This document shows, one piece after another, positions 1 through 8,435 of a DNA stretch of 64,000 bases. The DNA comes from Phycisphaera sp. (GTDB lineage: Bacteria > Planctomycetota > Phycisphaerae > Phycisphaerales > Phycisphaeraceae): assembly GCA_016125215.1 (NCBI GenBank), contig WGMF01000011.1, positions 1 through 64,000 on the forward strand, given 5' to 3'. Below the pieces are notes generated by a model that was not told the origin of the DNA, did not search any database, and was given only the letters and a program-made list of their open reading frames with translations. Numbering within the stretch: the stretch's first letter is position 1; every line of letters begins with the position of its first letter. The position numbers were made by a program, and so were the translations under genes.

Positions 1-114
1 CAGGTTTTAAGCGTCTCGCTTTTCGAAAAAACCCCGCTTTTACAGGCGTTTTCGAGACAAAACGAAAATACCAAGACCGACCCATTCGCTAACCAGTTGT
101 CGCTGTTCGAGTAA
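1..114 (+). CDS. C-terminal fragment of an IS4-like transposase
   Basis: An open frame runs in from the left edge without a start and stops at the TAA at 112-114. The 37 residues seen include LFEKTPLLQAF and end in NQLSLFE. This ending is what I recall for IS4-type transposases (the DUF4372 group), whose last residues are typically QLSLF-like. The rest of the gene and the left inverted repeat lie outside the window, so whether the element is intact cannot be judged. The assignment rests on a short tail and is moderate. Confidence 0.6.
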   Translation, partial: QVLSVSLFEKTPLLQAFSRQNENTKTDPFANQLSLFE

Positions 115-130
115 TGTTGGGACAGTAGTG

Positions 131-175
131 ATCCATCATCAATCATCAATGGTTTGATGCTGACATCAGACATTT
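131..175. repeat. CATCAATCATCAATGG-type dispersed repeat, copy 1
   Basis: The stretch holds ATCCATCATCAATCATCAATGG-like sequence (interrupted here for brevity) followed by GACATCAGACAT just before recO. Related copies occur at 12852-12925, 15601-15657 and 23835-23905, always between genes. No function is evident. Confidence 0.7.
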
Positions 176-181
176 CTCCCC

Positions 182-928
182 ATGCCGCGCTTTAAGGACC
201 AGGCCCTTTGCATCCGACACTACGACTGGTCCGAGACCAGCCAGTTGGTGGCGCTGTTCACGCGTGAACACGGGCTGGTGCGTGGGTTGGCCAAGGGGTC
301 GAAACGGATGTCGCCTTCGAGCGTCGCGCGCTATTCCGGGGGGATCGACCTGCTCACGTTGGGGGAGGTGGTCGGGATCATCCGCCCATCGAGTGAACTG
401 GCGAACCTGACGGAGTGGGACTTGCAGGAGCCTTACCGCCACCTGCACACGGACCTTGAGGCCCAGAGGCTGGCCATGTTTGCGGTGGACCTGGGCGGGG
501 CGATGCTGGCTGAACACGACCCGCACCCGGTGATGTTCGATGCGACGCTTGTTTTGCTTGAGTCCTTGCGTGAGACCGGGTGTCGCGGTTTGGCGCTGCT
601 GCGATACCAGTGGTGCGTGCTGACCGAGACGGGGTACAAACCGCAGGTCGACCACGACGTGCGGACGAACCAAGCGTTGCCGGACCGGGCGGTGTATACC
701 TTTGACGCTCGGGCCGGTGGCTTGACCGCGGCGGACGGGTCGGAGCACGCGCAGTGGCGTGTTCGGCGGGAGACGGTGGAACTGCTGCGTGGTGTCGCGG
801 CGGGCGAAGCGTTAGAAGATGCGGATGGCGCGGCTGTCGGGCGGGCTAACAGGTTGTTATGTGTGTATGCCCGGGCGCTGCTGGACCGGGAGCTGCCTAC
901 GATGGGGATCGTGTTGAAGGAGGTGTGA
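182..928 (+). CDS. recO: DNA repair protein RecO
   Basis: RecO assists RecF/RecR in loading RecA on gapped DNA in the cytoplasm. The 248-residue length is normal for the family. The N-terminus (FKDQALCIRHYDWSETSQLV, then LFTREHGLVRGLAKGSKR) is the typical RecO OB-fold region, and the C-terminal half is helical. Many RecO proteins have a four-Cys zinc site after the helical GYxP segment. Here the matching region (GYKPQVDHDVRTNQALPDR) has no cysteines, so that site is lost. The ATG at 182 has no clear Shine-Dalgarno sequence, but it gives the family's normal N-terminus. The gene follows an IS tail and a dispersed repeat. Confidence 0.9.
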   Translation: MPRFKDQALCIRHYDWSETSQLVALFTREHGLVRGLAKGSKRMSPSSVARYSGGIDLLTLGEVVGIIRPSSELANLTEWDLQEPYRHLHTDLEAQRLAMFAVDLGGAMLAEHDPHPVMFDATLVLLESLRETGCRGLALLRYQWCVLTETGYKPQVDHDVRTNQALPDRAVYTFDARAGGLTAADGSEHAQWRVRRETVELLRGVAAGEALEDADGAAVGRANRLLCVYARALLDRELPTMGIVLKEV

Positions 929-959
929 ATGAAGTATGAGATTGTGATCACGGGTTAAA

Positions 960-983
960 GCGGAGGGATGGCCATCCCTCCGC
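960..983. terminator. Perfect palindrome after recO, possible terminator
   Basis: Two 12-base arms (GCGGAGGGATGG and its exact complement) abut without a spacer between recO and the HAD gene. The RNA would form a strong hairpin, but no T-run follows. It could end recO transcription or be a small repeat element. A nine-codon ORF (MKYEIVITG) at 929-958 sits between recO and the hairpin and is probably not a gene. Confidence 0.4.
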
Positions 984-1018
984 ATTGAAGAAGCGTTGTG
1001 AGATACTGTGAGAAATTC

Positions 1019-1879
1019 ATGCGTTACCGGATGATTGGGATCGACCTCGACGGCACGCTGCTGGATTCGACCGGTGTTCCGCCGGAGGCAAACCTGCGGG
1101 CGATCCGCGACGCGCGTGAGGCGGGCGTGAGGGTCGTGCCCTGCACGGGGCGGAGCTGGTGTGAGTCGCGCATGGTGACCGCACAGCTTGACGGGATTGA
1201 GCGTGGCGTGTTCGTGACCGGGGCGGCGGTGTGCCATCTTGACGACGGCCGGAGCGTGGACCTTGCGGTGATCGAGCCGAACCTGGCGCACCGGATTGTC
1301 GAACACCTGTCTGACGGACCGGAGGCGGTGCTGGTGTTCAGGGAGCGGTACCGTTGCGGGCACGATTATCTTGTGACCGGTCGGGGTGAGCTGACGCCCA
1401 ACACGCGCTGGTGGTTCGAGCAGACCGGCGCCAACGTGCATTTCCAGCGCGAAGTCACGCCGGTGGATTTACACCACACGCTGCGAGTGGGTTTGGTAGC
1501 CCCCGGCAGTCGTGCGGTGAGGCTTACCGAGAAGCTCCGCGGGGAGCTTGGTGGCGGGGTGATCGTCCACAGTTTTGCCGCGGTGCAGATGCCCAATCCG
1601 GAAGAGAGTGTCTACATCCTCGAGGCCTTCGCGGCAGGCGTCGACAAGTGGCGTGGCCTGACGTGGTTGGCGCGGGAGCACGGCATTGCCCCCGGGGAGA
1701 TCGCGGTGATCGGCGACGAGATCAACGACGTGTCGATGCTCAGCTCGGCCGGCTGCGGCATCGCCATGGGTAATGCGACGAAGCCCGCCCTCGACGCCGC
1801 CCGCTACGTCACCCTCTCGCAAAACGAAGCCGGCGTCGCCCACGCCATCGGCAAACTCCTCACCGGTGAATGGGTCTGA
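1019..1879 (+). CDS. HAD-superfamily (Cof-type) phosphatase
   Basis: This is a probable phosphatase of small phosphorylated metabolites. HAD motif I is GIDLDGTLLDS near the N-terminus, with both catalytic aspartates present. Motif II is the T/GR stretch VVPCTGRS. Motifs III-IV are K (near AAGVDKWRGL) and GDEINDVSML. The length and the C-terminal GDxxND motif fit the Cof/IIB subfamily. The start is uncertain: ATG 1019 or ATG 1031 (MIGIDLDG) are both better than the upstream GTG at 998. Substrate cannot be predicted. A second Cof-type phosphatase lies at 31398-32189. Confidence 0.85.
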   Translation: MRYRMIGIDLDGTLLDSTGVPPEANLRAIRDAREAGVRVVPCTGRSWCESRMVTAQLDGIERGVFVTGAAVCHLDDGRSVDLAVIEPNLAHRIVEHLSDGPEAVLVFRERYRCGHDYLVTGRGELTPNTRWWFEQTGANVHFQREVTPVDLHHTLRVGLVAPGSRAVRLTEKLRGELGGGVIVHSFAAVQMPNPEESVYILEAFAAGVDKWRGLTWLAREHGIAPGEIAVIGDEINDVSMLSSAGCGIAMGNATKPALDAARYVTLSQNEAGVAHAIGKLLTGEWV

Positions 1880-1946
1880 CCTCTGAATCTGCCCTGATCT
1901 GCCCTGATCTGCCATGATCTGCGTCATCTGCGCAATCTGCGGTTGC
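1880..1946. repeat. Short tandem repeat of ATCTGCC/ATCTGCG units
   Basis: After the HAD gene, CTGATCTGCC is repeated and grades into ATCTGCGTCATCTGCGCAATCTGCGG. The last part resembles one arm of the paired 9/10-nt repeat loci found elsewhere in the window. No opposite arm is seen nearby. Confidence 0.65.
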
Positions 1947-2042
1947 TCGGGTAAATCCAACATGACCCCCACGCCCCCGATTGTCCCCGCGCCCCCCGCG
2001 TGTTAGTTTGACATCATCCCCCCAACACACGAGGACACCGCC

Positions 2043-2534
2043 GTGCCGAGCTTTGATATTGTCAGCCGCGTCGAGATGCAGGAGGTCGACAACACGATCA
2101 ACAACACGAAGAAGGAAGTGGCGACGCGCTACGACTTCCGCGGGTCGAAGACGGAGATCCACTTCGACCGCAAGGAGAAGAAGATCAACCTGCTCACCGA
2201 GGACAAGATGAAGATGGAGGCGGTGCGTGAGATGCTTCTCAATCACGCGGGCAAACGCAAGCTCGACCTGAAGGTCTTCGAGTTCGGCGAGCCGCAGCCC
2301 GGCCCGCAGGCCAACCTCAAACGCGAGGTCAAGATCAAGGAGGGCATCCCGCAGGACATCGCCAAGCGGATCGTCAAGACGATCAAGGACGCCAAGATGA
2401 AGGTGCAGGCCTCGATCCAGGGCGAAGAGGTCCGTGTCACCGGCAAGCAGATCGACGACCTGCAGGCGGTGATCACGATGCTGCGCGGACAACCGATCGA
2501 GGTGCCGCTGCAGTTTGTGAATATGAAAAAATAA
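2043..2534 (+). CDS. yajQ: YajQ family nucleotide-binding protein
   Basis: The protein is a 163-residue member of the UPF0234/YajQ family, which includes cyclic-di-GMP-binding regulators. The start is the diagnostic MPSFDIVSRVEMQEVDN with VATRYDFRGSKTEI shortly after. The end (VRVTGKQIDDLQAVI, then QFVNMKK) is also canonical. GTG at 2043 is the start; it lies about ten bases after a GAGG sequence. Whether this member binds c-di-GMP is unknown, but a GGDEF-type membrane protein is encoded at 23909-26428. Confidence 0.95.
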   Translation: MPSFDIVSRVEMQEVDNTINNTKKEVATRYDFRGSKTEIHFDRKEKKINLLTEDKMKMEAVREMLLNHAGKRKLDLKVFEFGEPQPGPQANLKREVKIKEGIPQDIAKRIVKTIKDAKMKVQASIQGEEVRVTGKQIDDLQAVITMLRGQPIEVPLQFVNMKK

Positions 2535-2545
2535 GACCGCCATTC

Positions 2546-2636
2546 ACCGCAGAGATCGCAGAGGACGCAGAGAAGACCATAGAGTCGAAACCGCGAATTT
2601 TTTAATTCTCTGCGCACTCCGCGATCTCAGCGGCAA
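2546..2636. repeat. Paired inverted repeat made of 9-nt units (locus A)
   Basis: The left arm has three 9-nt units (ACCGCAGAG, ATCGCAGAG, GACGCAGAG). The right arm at 2606-2633 is a near-perfect reverse complement. About 30 unrelated bases lie between them. Locus 29885-29979 has nearly the same arms with a different middle. Confidence 0.85.
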
Positions 2637-2642
2637 ATCCCC

Positions 2643-3110
2643 ATGCCCCACAAGCTCTCGCCTATAGAAGAACTGGCCCGTATCCGTGCGATCTACCGTG
2701 ACGACACCGCGGCCATCATGGCCATGCTCGAACGCCAGTTCGCGGTGTTGCACAACCGGGCCCAGGTCCTGCTCGGCCTGTGCGGCATCGTCATCAGCAC
2801 CACCGGCTTCTCGGGACGCATCATCGCGGGGACCAATCGGTTGGCACAGGCGCTCATCATCCTCGGCGTCACCGGTGTGCTTGCGGCGGCGGGGATCGTG
2901 TCGTGGGGTGTGCTCCACCTCCGCTGGCTCTCGCAACAGCCCGGGGAACTCCCCGACGGCTGGCTGGCCACTTCGCTGGCCTACCGCGACCGCAAGACCC
3001 GTTACTACCGCTACGCCATCGTCATCATGCTCGTGGGTCTGACGCTCTACGTCGGGGCCATCTGTGTGATGCTTGCCAACCCCCACGTCGACGGACTGCC
3101 GGCGAGGTGA
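2643..3110 (+). CDS. Small membrane protein of unknown function
   Basis: The 155-residue product has a charged N-terminal helix (EELARIRAIYRDDT, HNRAQVLL) and three hydrophobic segments: LLGLCGIVISTTGF, ALIILGVTGVLAAAGIVSW and YAIVIMLVGLTLYVGAI. The arrangement of an amphipathic start followed by membrane helices is loosely like Pycsar effector TM proteins, but no partner cyclase is present, so I do not assign that role. The ATG lies 7 bases after a repeat locus and there is no strong Shine-Dalgarno sequence. Confidence 0.6.
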   Translation: MPHKLSPIEELARIRAIYRDDTAAIMAMLERQFAVLHNRAQVLLGLCGIVISTTGFSGRIIAGTNRLAQALIILGVTGVLAAAGIVSWGVLHLRWLSQQPGELPDGWLATSLAYRDRKTRYYRYAIVIMLVGLTLYVGAICVMLANPHVDGLPAR

Positions 3111-3139
3111 TTGGCGTGCGACCCGGAGTCGTCTATAAT
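3111..3139 (+). promoter_or_regulatory. Sigma70-type promoter for ispA
   Basis: TTGGCG at 3111-3116 and TATAAT at 3134-3139 are separated by exactly 17 bases. The promoter is about 100 bases upstream of the ispA start and begins one base after the preceding stop codon. It would drive ispA and probably dxs. Confidence 0.7.
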
Positions 3140-3235
3140 CTCCGTAATCATCAGGGCTTGTCCCGGTACGGGGATTTTGTCCCCGCCGGATAAATGTTTC
3201 TTACCGCTTGCTCACACGATACTTACCGTTTCATC

Positions 3236-4144
3236 ATGACCACACCCAGCGCCACACAGGACAAGCCCGCCATCGATGTGGCGCAGCTCACCGCGCCGGC
3301 TGGGGCGGTCGAAGCTTACATGGACAAGGTTCTCACGGACCGACCCTTGCCCGCGAACCTGCGGGAGGCAGCCAAGTACGCCCTGCTCGGCGGCGGCAAG
3401 CGGTTGCGACCGGTGCTCATCGTCCGCTCGTGTGAAGCGGTCGGCGGAACGCTCGAAGACGCCCTGCCCCCCGCCTGTGCGATGGAGATGATCCATTGCT
3501 TCAGCCTCGTCCACGACGACCTGCCCGCGATGGACGACGACGACCTGCGCCGCGGCAGGCCGACGCTCCACCGACACACCAACGAAGCCATGGCGATCCT
3601 GGCAGGCGACCTGCTCACCGGACTGGCGTTCGAGGTGCTGGCCACCCGCATTGCCGACCCCGTCCTTGCCAACCGCTGCGTCACCGAACTGGCGCTGGCG
3701 ACCAACGACATGATCGCCGGCCAGGTCTACGACACGCTGCCCGACTTCCCCCCGGAAGTTCGGCCGATCGAAAAACTGCGGACGATCCATCGCAACAAGA
3801 CCGGTGCCCTGATCCGCGCGTCCTGCCGACTCGGCGCGATCTTGGCCGGCTGCGATGAAAAGCAACTGGCGCAACTCACACGCTACGGCGAGGCGGTCGG
3901 CCTGATGTTCCAGGTGGTTGACGACCTGCTCGACGTGACGCAGACGACCGAACACCTGGGCAAGAAAGCCGGCAAAGACTCCGACGCGGGCAAACTGACC
4001 TACCCCGGCCTCATCGGGATCGACGCCAGCAAACGCGAAGTCGAACGCCTTCGAAACGAATCGCTCGACGCACTGACCTCCCTCGGCCAAGCCGCCCAAC
4101 CCCTGCGCGACCTGTGCGAATACCTCGCGGTGAGGACCAAGTAA
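3236..4144 (+). CDS. ispA: Polyprenyl (farnesyl/geranylgeranyl) diphosphate synthase
   Basis: This trans-prenyltransferase condenses IPP with allylic diphosphates. The 302-residue protein shows GGGKRLRPVL, the first aspartate-rich motif DDLPAMDDDDLRRGRPTLH near residue 95, and the second, VDDLLDVT followed by GKKAGKD, near residue 228. These Asp residues bind Mg-diphosphate. ATG 3236 gives MTTPSATQ; an upstream in-frame ATG at 3194 would add 14 residues not expected for the family. It is followed by dxs, which makes the DXP needed for its substrates, so the two form an isoprenoid unit interrupted by a repeat locus. Product chain length (C15 or C20) cannot be fixed by eye. Confidence 0.92.
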   Translation: MTTPSATQDKPAIDVAQLTAPAGAVEAYMDKVLTDRPLPANLREAAKYALLGGGKRLRPVLIVRSCEAVGGTLEDALPPACAMEMIHCFSLVHDDLPAMDDDDLRRGRPTLHRHTNEAMAILAGDLLTGLAFEVLATRIADPVLANRCVTELALATNDMIAGQVYDTLPDFPPEVRPIEKLRTIHRNKTGALIRASCRLGAILAGCDEKQLAQLTRYGEAVGLMFQVVDDLLDVTQTTEHLGKKAGKDSDAGKLTYPGLIGIDASKREVERLRNESLDALTSLGQAAQPLRDLCEYLAVRTK

Positions 4145-4150
4145 GACATG

Positions 4151-4268
4151 AACCACCGAGACACCGAGAACACCGAGATGGGAATGAGAGCGTCCATGCT
4201 GAAGTGTATGGACCAATCTTCTCTGCTTTTTGGCTCGGTCTCTGTGTCCTCTGTGCCTCTGTGGTTAA
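4151..4268. repeat. Paired inverted repeat made of 9-nt units (locus B)
   Basis: The left arm is AACCACCGAG, ACACCGAGA, ACACCGAG. The right arm (4234-4268) reads CTCGGTCTCTGTGTCC and on to CTGTGGTTAA, its imperfect reverse complement. The locus separates ispA from dxs. It can be read as short ORFs with HRDTENTE-like peptides; these are not genes. Confidence 0.85.
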
Positions 4269-4358
4269 CCCCCTCCCCCCGACCGATTCGCAACCCCAAG
4301 TCCCGTGCGGTCCGATATATCCACTCAAGCTCGACCCTCTGATCCAGAGAAACACACC

Positions 4359-6314
4359 ATGACCGAACTCCTGCAGCACATCCAAGGACCAGCCGACCTC
4401 AAGAAGCTGAGCATCGACCAGCTCCCGCAACTCGCGCAGGAGATCCGCACCGCCATCTGCGACCAGGTCTCCAAGACCGGCGGACACCTCGCTCCGAATC
4501 TGGGCGTCGTCGAACTCTCCATCGCCCTGCACTACGTCTTCGACTTCGGGCACGACCGACTGCTCTTCGACGTCGGCCACCAGTGCTACCCGCACAAGCT
4601 TTTGACCGGGCGCCTCGGCCTGCTCTCCAAGCTGCGCACCCGCGAGGGCATGGCCGGCTTCCCCGAACCCCGTGAATCGCCCTTCGATCTTTTCTCCGTC
4701 GGACACGCCGGCACCGCGATCTCCACGGCCGTCGGCATGGCGCGCGGCGACCTGCTCCAGCACAAAGAGGGCGAACAACTCCCCCACGTCGTTTCGCTCA
4801 TCGGCGACTCCTCCATCGTCAACGGCATTGCCATGGAGGGCCTCAACAACGCCGGCACGCTCAAACGCCAGTTCCTCGTCGTCCTCAACGACAACGGCAT
4901 GTCCATTGCCAAACCGCAGGGCGCCCTGGCCGGCTACTTCGACCGCATCCGGGTCAGCCACACCTACGAAGAGTTCAAGAAGCGCGCCCACGAACTCTTT
5001 GCCCGCCTGCCCGGGGGCACCACGCTCGAAGACCTCTACAACAGGGCCGGCACCGCGATGAAGGCCGCCGTCGCCCACAACCACATGTTCGAGCAGTTCG
5101 GCTTGCTCTGTGTCGGGCCGATCGATGGCCACGACATCCCGACGCTCATCGACATGCTCAACGAAATCCGCGACTACGACCGCCCCGTGCTCCTGCACGT
5201 CAAGACCGTCAAGGGCAAGGGCTTCGACTTTGCCGAGGGCGATGCGACGACATTCCATTCGCCCAAGCCTTTCCGCGTCGAGGGCTGCCGTGTCGAGATC
5301 AAGGGCGGCGGGCGTTCGTTCACCAGCGCCTATGCCGACGCCATGATCGACCTGATGCAGCGCGACGAAAAGGTTTTTGCGGTGACCGCCGCGATGCCCG
5401 ACGGCACGGGGCTGTCCAAGGTTCTCCCTATGTTCCCCGAGCGCAGCCTCGACACGGGTATTTGTGAATCTCATGCCATGGACATGTGCGCTGGGCTGGC
5501 CAAGACGGGCCTCAAGCCGTTCTTTGCGGTCTACTCGACATTCAGCCAGCGCGCGATCGACCAGGTCTTCCAGGAAGTCTCCTTACAGAACCTGCCGGTG
5601 CGCGTGTGCATGGACCGCGCGGGGTTCGTCGGCGGCGACGGGGCTGTCCACCACGGGTTCATGGATATCTCCTCGTTCCGTGTCTTCCCTCATGCCGTCC
5701 TGCTCGCCCCGTGCGACGAACCGACGCTCAAGGCCGGCCTGGAGTTCATGAGGCAGTACAACGACGGCGCGAGCTTCATCCGCTACCCGCGCGACAATGT
5801 GGCCGAGAAGCCGCTGCAGGAAAACACCCCGCCGTTCGAGCTGGGCAAAGCGAACCTCGTGCGTGCGTCCAGGAGTGACAAGCCGGATGTGGCGATCCTC
5901 GGTTACGGCACGATGGTCTACGAAGCCAACACCGCCGTCAACGAGCTTGTGCAGCAGGGTTACGACATCGCGCTCTACGACGCGCGTTTTGCCAAGCCCG
6001 TCGACATCGAACTCGTTGCGCAGCTCGTCGAGAAACACATCCCCGTGCTGACGATCGAAGACCACGCCCTCGCCGGCGGCTTTGGTTCCGCCGTCCTCGA
6101 AGCCGCCCACGACGCGGGCCTCGACACGACGGGCATCCACCGCATGGGCATGCCGATGAAGTACGTCTACCAGGACTCGCGCAAAAACCAATTGGCCGAG
6201 GTCGGCCTCGACAGCGCGAGCATCGCCCGCAAGGTGCGCTCGATCCTCGAATCCCGCGCCGCCCACGACGTGCAGGTGCGCGTAGGCGTGACGCCGACCC
6301 GCGCGGGTCGGTGA
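4359..6314 (+). CDS. dxs: 1-deoxy-D-xylulose-5-phosphate synthase
   Basis: Dxs is the thiamine-diphosphate enzyme that joins pyruvate and glyceraldehyde 3-phosphate in the first step of the MEP pathway. The 651-residue protein has the N-terminal GHLAPNLGVVELSIALHYVF, the TPP pocket region GDSSIVNGIAMEGLNNAG with VVLNDN, the transketolase pyrimidine-domain motif MDRAGFVGGDGAVHHG near residue 417, and a C-terminal transketolase domain. The usual GDG of the TPP motif reads GDS here. ATG 4359 follows AGAGA and gives the normal N-terminus (MTELLQHI). It belongs with ispA upstream. Confidence 0.95.
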   Translation: MTELLQHIQGPADLKKLSIDQLPQLAQEIRTAICDQVSKTGGHLAPNLGVVELSIALHYVFDFGHDRLLFDVGHQCYPHKLLTGRLGLLSKLRTREGMAGFPEPRESPFDLFSVGHAGTAISTAVGMARGDLLQHKEGEQLPHVVSLIGDSSIVNGIAMEGLNNAGTLKRQFLVVLNDNGMSIAKPQGALAGYFDRIRVSHTYEEFKKRAHELFARLPGGTTLEDLYNRAGTAMKAAVAHNHMFEQFGLLCVGPIDGHDIPTLIDMLNEIRDYDRPVLLHVKTVKGKGFDFAEGDATTFHSPKPFRVEGCRVEIKGGGRSFTSAYADAMIDLMQRDEKVFAVTAAMPDGTGLSKVLPMFPERSLDTGICESHAMDMCAGLAKTGLKPFFAVYSTFSQRAIDQVFQEVSLQNLPVRVCMDRAGFVGGDGAVHHGFMDISSFRVFPHAVLLAPCDEPTLKAGLEFMRQYNDGASFIRYPRDNVAEKPLQENTPPFELGKANLVRASRSDKPDVAILGYGTMVYEANTAVNELVQQGYDIALYDARFAKPVDIELVAQLVEKHIPVLTIEDHALAGGFGSAVLEAAHDAGLDTTGIHRMGMPMKYVYQDSRKNQLAEVGLDSASIARKVRSILESRAAHDVQVRVGVTPTRAGR

Positions 6315-6377
6315 TCGGTCTGTGCGTATGTGTGCCACTGGCGGTAATCCGGGAACGGTTGCCGTACACTGTTACCG

Positions 6378-7148
6378 ATGCCTGACATCAAGCAACCCCT
6401 AGACCAGAGCATCTTCGACCTCATCATGGCCCACCTCGCCATGTTGAAGCAGTATGTCCCCGGCCCAGTGAAGAAGGCGGGAGGGGCAAAAGATCAGTTG
6501 CTGGAGCGCTACCGCAAAGACCCCCTCTACAGCATATTTGGGCTGGATTCTATCGAATATGTGTCCGCCACTCTGGGCGGGGGCACCATCACGTCCATTC
6601 ACCGAAAATTGGGCGACATCTATGAACAAAGCGTAGCGACCATCTTCGCGCAGTCTCTGAACATGAGTGCTACTGACCTGACCTACTCCGCCAAGATTCA
6701 GTCGGGTGCTACCGAAGAGAGTCGATCAGCCGATGTATACATCCAGTTCGACCGTGTAAAGCTCAAGAAACAGCGCAAGGTCATCGAAGCTTTCTGTGGC
6801 AAAGAGTTGGCAAAACTGAGCGCAAAGCCGAAGGTCACACTGATAGGTGTTGGAATGGAAGTGCGTCACTGCTACCAGACAGGCGACAGCAAACGCACAC
6901 AAGCCGACGAAGCGATGGCGCGGCACCTGCTCGTGTCCGGCATCCTACCAATGATGCCGCTGTTTTGCGGGCAGAGCAATCCCGGTATCGTGTCCCGGTA
7001 CCGAAGTGTCTGGGTTATCAAACAGGCAGCGGAGAGATACGCTGCGATTCGGACTCTCAGCGGTTACGACTTCTACGACTTCCTGTATCGTAACCGTGAC
7101 GACTTCCGCGCACCGGTAATTGAAATGCTTCGGGGGTTGAACAAGTGA
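6378..7148 (+). CDS. Putative type II restriction endonuclease
   Basis: I do not recognise the family. The 256-residue protein overlaps the start of a DNA methyltransferase by four bases (GTGA), which is the normal gene order for a restriction-modification unit. Possible PD-(D/E)XK elements are the acidic helix KLGDIYEQSVATIF, the strand SADVYIQFD, and VGMEVRHCYQTGDSKRTQ. GC content and codon use are visibly lower than in dxs, for example ATA codons, suggesting transfer. The start ATG 6378 gives MPDIKQPLDQ. The role is inferred mainly from position and size. Confidence 0.6.
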   Translation: MPDIKQPLDQSIFDLIMAHLAMLKQYVPGPVKKAGGAKDQLLERYRKDPLYSIFGLDSIEYVSATLGGGTITSIHRKLGDIYEQSVATIFAQSLNMSATDLTYSAKIQSGATEESRSADVYIQFDRVKLKKQRKVIEAFCGKELAKLSAKPKVTLIGVGMEVRHCYQTGDSKRTQADEAMARHLLVSGILPMMPLFCGQSNPGIVSRYRSVWVIKQAAERYAAIRTLSGYDFYDFLYRNRDDFRAPVIEMLRGLNK

Positions 7149-7507
7149 ACCAATTATCGCTTTACCCCGAAGCTGTCTCGTTCGTCAATCGCCGGACATC
7201 CGATGTCACGTTCAAGGGCAAGATGGGCCTACCGATTCATCGCTGGTATCGGTTGACGCCCAGTTTCTCGCCCCAACTGGCGCTGGATATCGCAGGGTAC
7301 TTCGGTATCACGCCAGATGACTTCGTACTAGACCCGTTCAGCGGTGTAGGAACGGTGCCCCTGTGCATGAAGTATCGCGGCGTGCCGGCGTGCTCAATCG
7401 AACTGAATCCCTACCTCCACTTCGTTGGCACGGTGAAGACCCGAACCTACGCCGACCTGCCGGACATTCGAGAGTTATTCGATTCTTTATCTGATGCGAG
7501 CGCGTGA
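7145..7507 (+). CDS. DNA methyltransferase, N-terminal part (SAM-binding motif)
   Basis: The 120-residue product contains the SAM-binding motif DPFSGVGTVPLC near residue 60 and the following acidic strand SIELNPYLHFVG, the usual motif I and II region of DNA methyltransferases. It starts at a GTG overlapping the stop of the putative endonuclease. It ends at 7507, with the rest of the enzyme encoded in another frame from 7494. It may be one half of a natural two-subunit enzyme or the first half of a frameshifted gene. It lacks the catalytic (D/N/S)PPY motif, so it cannot act alone. Confidence 0.75.
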   Translation: MNQLSLYPEAVSFVNRRTSDVTFKGKMGLPIHRWYRLTPSFSPQLALDIAGYFGITPDDFVLDPFSGVGTVPLCMKYRGVPACSIELNPYLHFVGTVKTRTYADLPDIRELFDSLSDASA

Positions 7508-8435
7508 AGAAGTGGCCGCGATCCCGAAGGGCAAGGCTGTGGTCAGGCACCTGGAAGAGAACGCCGCGTTCGTTCCACCAATCCACAAGCCGGAACGCTG
7601 GTGGTCACCGATGAACTTGGCGCAGCTGGTGTGCATACGTCGGCTGATGTTCGAGACGAAGGACGAAGGTGAGCACATCGACCTGTTGAAGATGGGGATA
7701 TTGGGCATCCTGATCCCAGTGAGCAACGCGAAGCACAACCATGTCTCTCTCACTTACTCGAAGTACCCACTACCACCGGTGGACGTGGTGGGCGTGCTAG
7801 CGGACAAACTGGGTGAGATGGTCGAAGACATCAACGCGGTGTCTTCTCTTCCCTGCTCTGAAGTGAAGGTTCACGCGGGGAACAGCAAAGAGGCAGCGGC
7901 AATCCTCTCGCACGGCCCGAAGGTATCCGCCGTCATCACCTCACCCCCATATCCGAACAGGTTCAGTTACGCCAGAGAGACCCGCCCACACCTGTTCTTT
8001 TTCAATATGATTGAGAGTGCCGAAGCAGTTGGGCAGTTGGAAACAGACGCCCTCGGTGGGACGTGGGGCAAAGCTACGTCAGTGCTCATGGAAGGGGTCG
8101 AACCTGCGAACGCTGTCATACGCCGTTTACTAAAGCCGTACATCGACGGCGCTCATCGCGAAGGGAACGGGAACTTGATGACTGCTTACGTCGTGAAGTA
8201 TTTCAACGACCTGTTTGCCCATGCGGAGCAGATCGGGATAGTGTGTAGGACGCGGGCGAAATTGGCGTATGTGATCGGGAACAGCAAGTTTTTTGGGAAC
8301 CCACTTCCGAGTGACGAAATTCTGGGCGCCATCTTCAGCCACTTCGGGTTCAAGTTGGATGGCATCCACAAGATGCGCCGACGGGTGAGCAAGTCGGGGC
8401 TGTACGAAGCCGTCGTGATGATGTCCCGAAAGTGA
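7494..8435 (+). CDS. DNA methyltransferase, C-terminal part (catalytic SPPY motif)
   Basis: The 313-residue product carries the catalytic motif TSPPYPNRFSYARE, which fits an N4-cytosine or N6-adenine methyltransferase. It lacks motif I, which lies in the preceding frame. The ATG at 7494 is inside the end of the upstream ORF (14-base overlap) and has no Shine-Dalgarno sequence, so it would depend on translational coupling. The fusion order would be motif I, a variable region, then motif IV. Whether the two ORFs form a split enzyme or a broken one is open. Confidence 0.75.
   Translation: MRAREEVAAIPKGKAVVRHLEENAAFVPPIHKPERWWSPMNLAQLVCIRRLMFETKDEGEHIDLLKMGILGILIPVSNAKHNHVSLTYSKYPLPPVDVVGVLADKLGEMVEDINAVSSLPCSEVKVHAGNSKEAAAILSHGPKVSAVITSPPYPNRFSYARETRPHLFFFNMIESAEAVGQLETDALGGTWGKATSVLMEGVEPANAVIRRLLKPYIDGAHREGNGNLMTAYVVKYFNDLFAHAEQIGIVCRTRAKLAYVIGNSKFFGNPLPSDEILGAIFSHFGFKLDGIHKMRRRVSKSGLYEAVVMMSRK

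Noticed and set aside
2243-2617. ORFs reading peptides such as HRDTENTE or LCVLCDLCG through repeat arms (also 4114-4362)
   Set aside because: They are translations of the 9-nt repeat arms and have no start signals or domain.
2643-3110. Pycsar-type membrane effector
   Set aside because: Only the helix layout is similar and no pyrimidine cyclase gene is adjacent.
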